Source of the DNA: Zeimonas sp035303885
GTDB lineage: Bacteria > Pseudomonadota > Gammaproteobacteria > Burkholderiales > Burkholderiaceae_E
Reading direction: 5' to 3'
DNA length: 24,147 bases
Assembly: GCA_035303885.1 (NCBI GenBank)
Contig: DATGRE010000010.1
Coordinates: forward strand, 1-24,147
Shown: piece after piece, positions 23,908-24,147 of the stretch
Layout of the letters: each line of letters opens with the position of its first letter
Numbering within the stretch: the first letter of the stretch is position 1
Notes under the pieces: model-generated
The model's input: only the letters and a program-made list of their open reading frames with translations
Databases searched by the model: none
What the model was told of the DNA's origin: nothing
Translations under genes and position numbers: made by a program

Positions 23908-24147
23908 GTGCTTCGATCCTTCGTCGCATTTCTGGCCGCCGTGCTGGTGGCAGGCTGCGCGTCCACCCTGCCGCCGGCGCCGCCGATGGCAGCCGAACCC
24001 GAGTACCGCTACATCATCGGCCCCGGAGACACGCTGAACATCGTCGTCTGGCGCAATCCCGAGCTGTCCTCGTCGGTGCCGGTGCGCCCGGACGGCCGGA
24101 TCACGACGCCGCTCGTCGAGGACATGGTCGCCCAGGGCAAAAATCCG
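23908..24147 (+). CDS. epsE: Wza/EpsE-type polysaccharide export lipoprotein, N-terminal part (cut by window end)
   Basis: 80 residues are visible and the frame is open to the window end. It starts at GTG, supported by GAGGAG (23895-23900) 7 bases ahead. The signal peptide MLRSFVAFLAAVLVAGC ends in a canonical lipobox (LVAGC, Cys17), so the mature protein is lipid-anchored. After a Pro-rich linker comes the export-protein signature EYRYIIGPGDTLNIVVWRNP, then SVPVRPDGRITTPLVEDMVA, the start of the poly_export domain that forms the outer-membrane passage. This matches the export protein of exosortase-A polysaccharide loci (EpsE-like), where chain-length, tyrosine kinase and exosortase genes usually follow. 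The ATG-initiated frame overlapping this region is spurious. Confidence 0.9.
   Translation, partial: MLRSFVAFLAAVLVAGCASTLPPAPPMAAEPEYRYIIGPGDTLNIVVWRNPELSSSVPVRPDGRITTPLVEDMVAQGKNP

Noticed and set aside
23738..24037. Open frame of 99 residues on the + strand overlapping the export gene
   Set aside because: It runs in a different frame from the lipoprotein with its clear lipobox and export motif, and its own sequence has no recognisable feature.

Overview
The window is GC-rich throughout (by eye about two thirds G+C or more, with G/C-ending codons) and gene-dense. The order yicC-gmk-rpoZ-spoT, the pmbA/darP/mog neighbourhood and a PEP-CTERM/exosortase-A (XrtA) type exopolysaccharide locus together suggest a betaproteobacterium. 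The species cannot be fixed from this sequence. No tRNA, rRNA, insertion sequence, CRISPR array or prophage was seen.

Layout. Positions 1-3418 (+) form a housekeeping run: the end of yicC, gmk, rpoZ and a bifunctional spoT/rel gene. Positions 3468-5717 hold a divergent pair, a class I methyltransferase (-) and a GlxA-like AraC-family regulator (+), with a dyad between them. Positions 5751-8912 hold greB (-), a small unknown gene (+), pmbA/tldE (-), and darP and mog (+). Here darP encodes only the first half of the usual protein. Positions 8979-11306 (-) encode a second long RelA/SpoT protein with synthetase-only signatures, divergent from mtfA (11387-12202, +).

From about 12200 to the right edge the window is a surface-polysaccharide locus. 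An EpsB-type sugar-phosphate transferase is followed by the sensor kinase PrsK, the sigma54-dependent regulator PrsR and the TPR lipoprotein PrsT. On the opposite strand lie a TviB/WbpO-type UDP-N-acetylhexosamine dehydrogenase and a TviC/WbpP-type C4 epimerase with a 4-base overlap. Then come a secreted Sel1-repeat lytic transglycosylase (+) and, cut by the window end, a Wza/EpsE-type export lipoprotein (23908 onward) that starts at GTG.

How the genes fit together (inference from families): the dehydrogenase and epimerase would supply an N-acetyl-hexosaminuronic acid nucleotide sugar. The EpsB-type enzyme would start the lipid-linked repeat unit, the export lipoprotein would form the outer-membrane exit, and the transglycosylase could open peptidoglycan. 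PrsK/PrsR/PrsT are markers of the PEP-CTERM sorting system. The exosortase itself is not in the window and would be expected beyond position 24147. In the left half, two alarmone enzymes, omega, Gmk and GreB centre on guanine nucleotides and RNA polymerase.

The main things to look at again are the half-length DarP in its conserved locus, an AT-rich patch inside gmk that looks like an embedded promoter, the hairpin leader ahead of the sugar transferase, the repeats ahead of the export gene, and the Ala/Gly linker in RelA.
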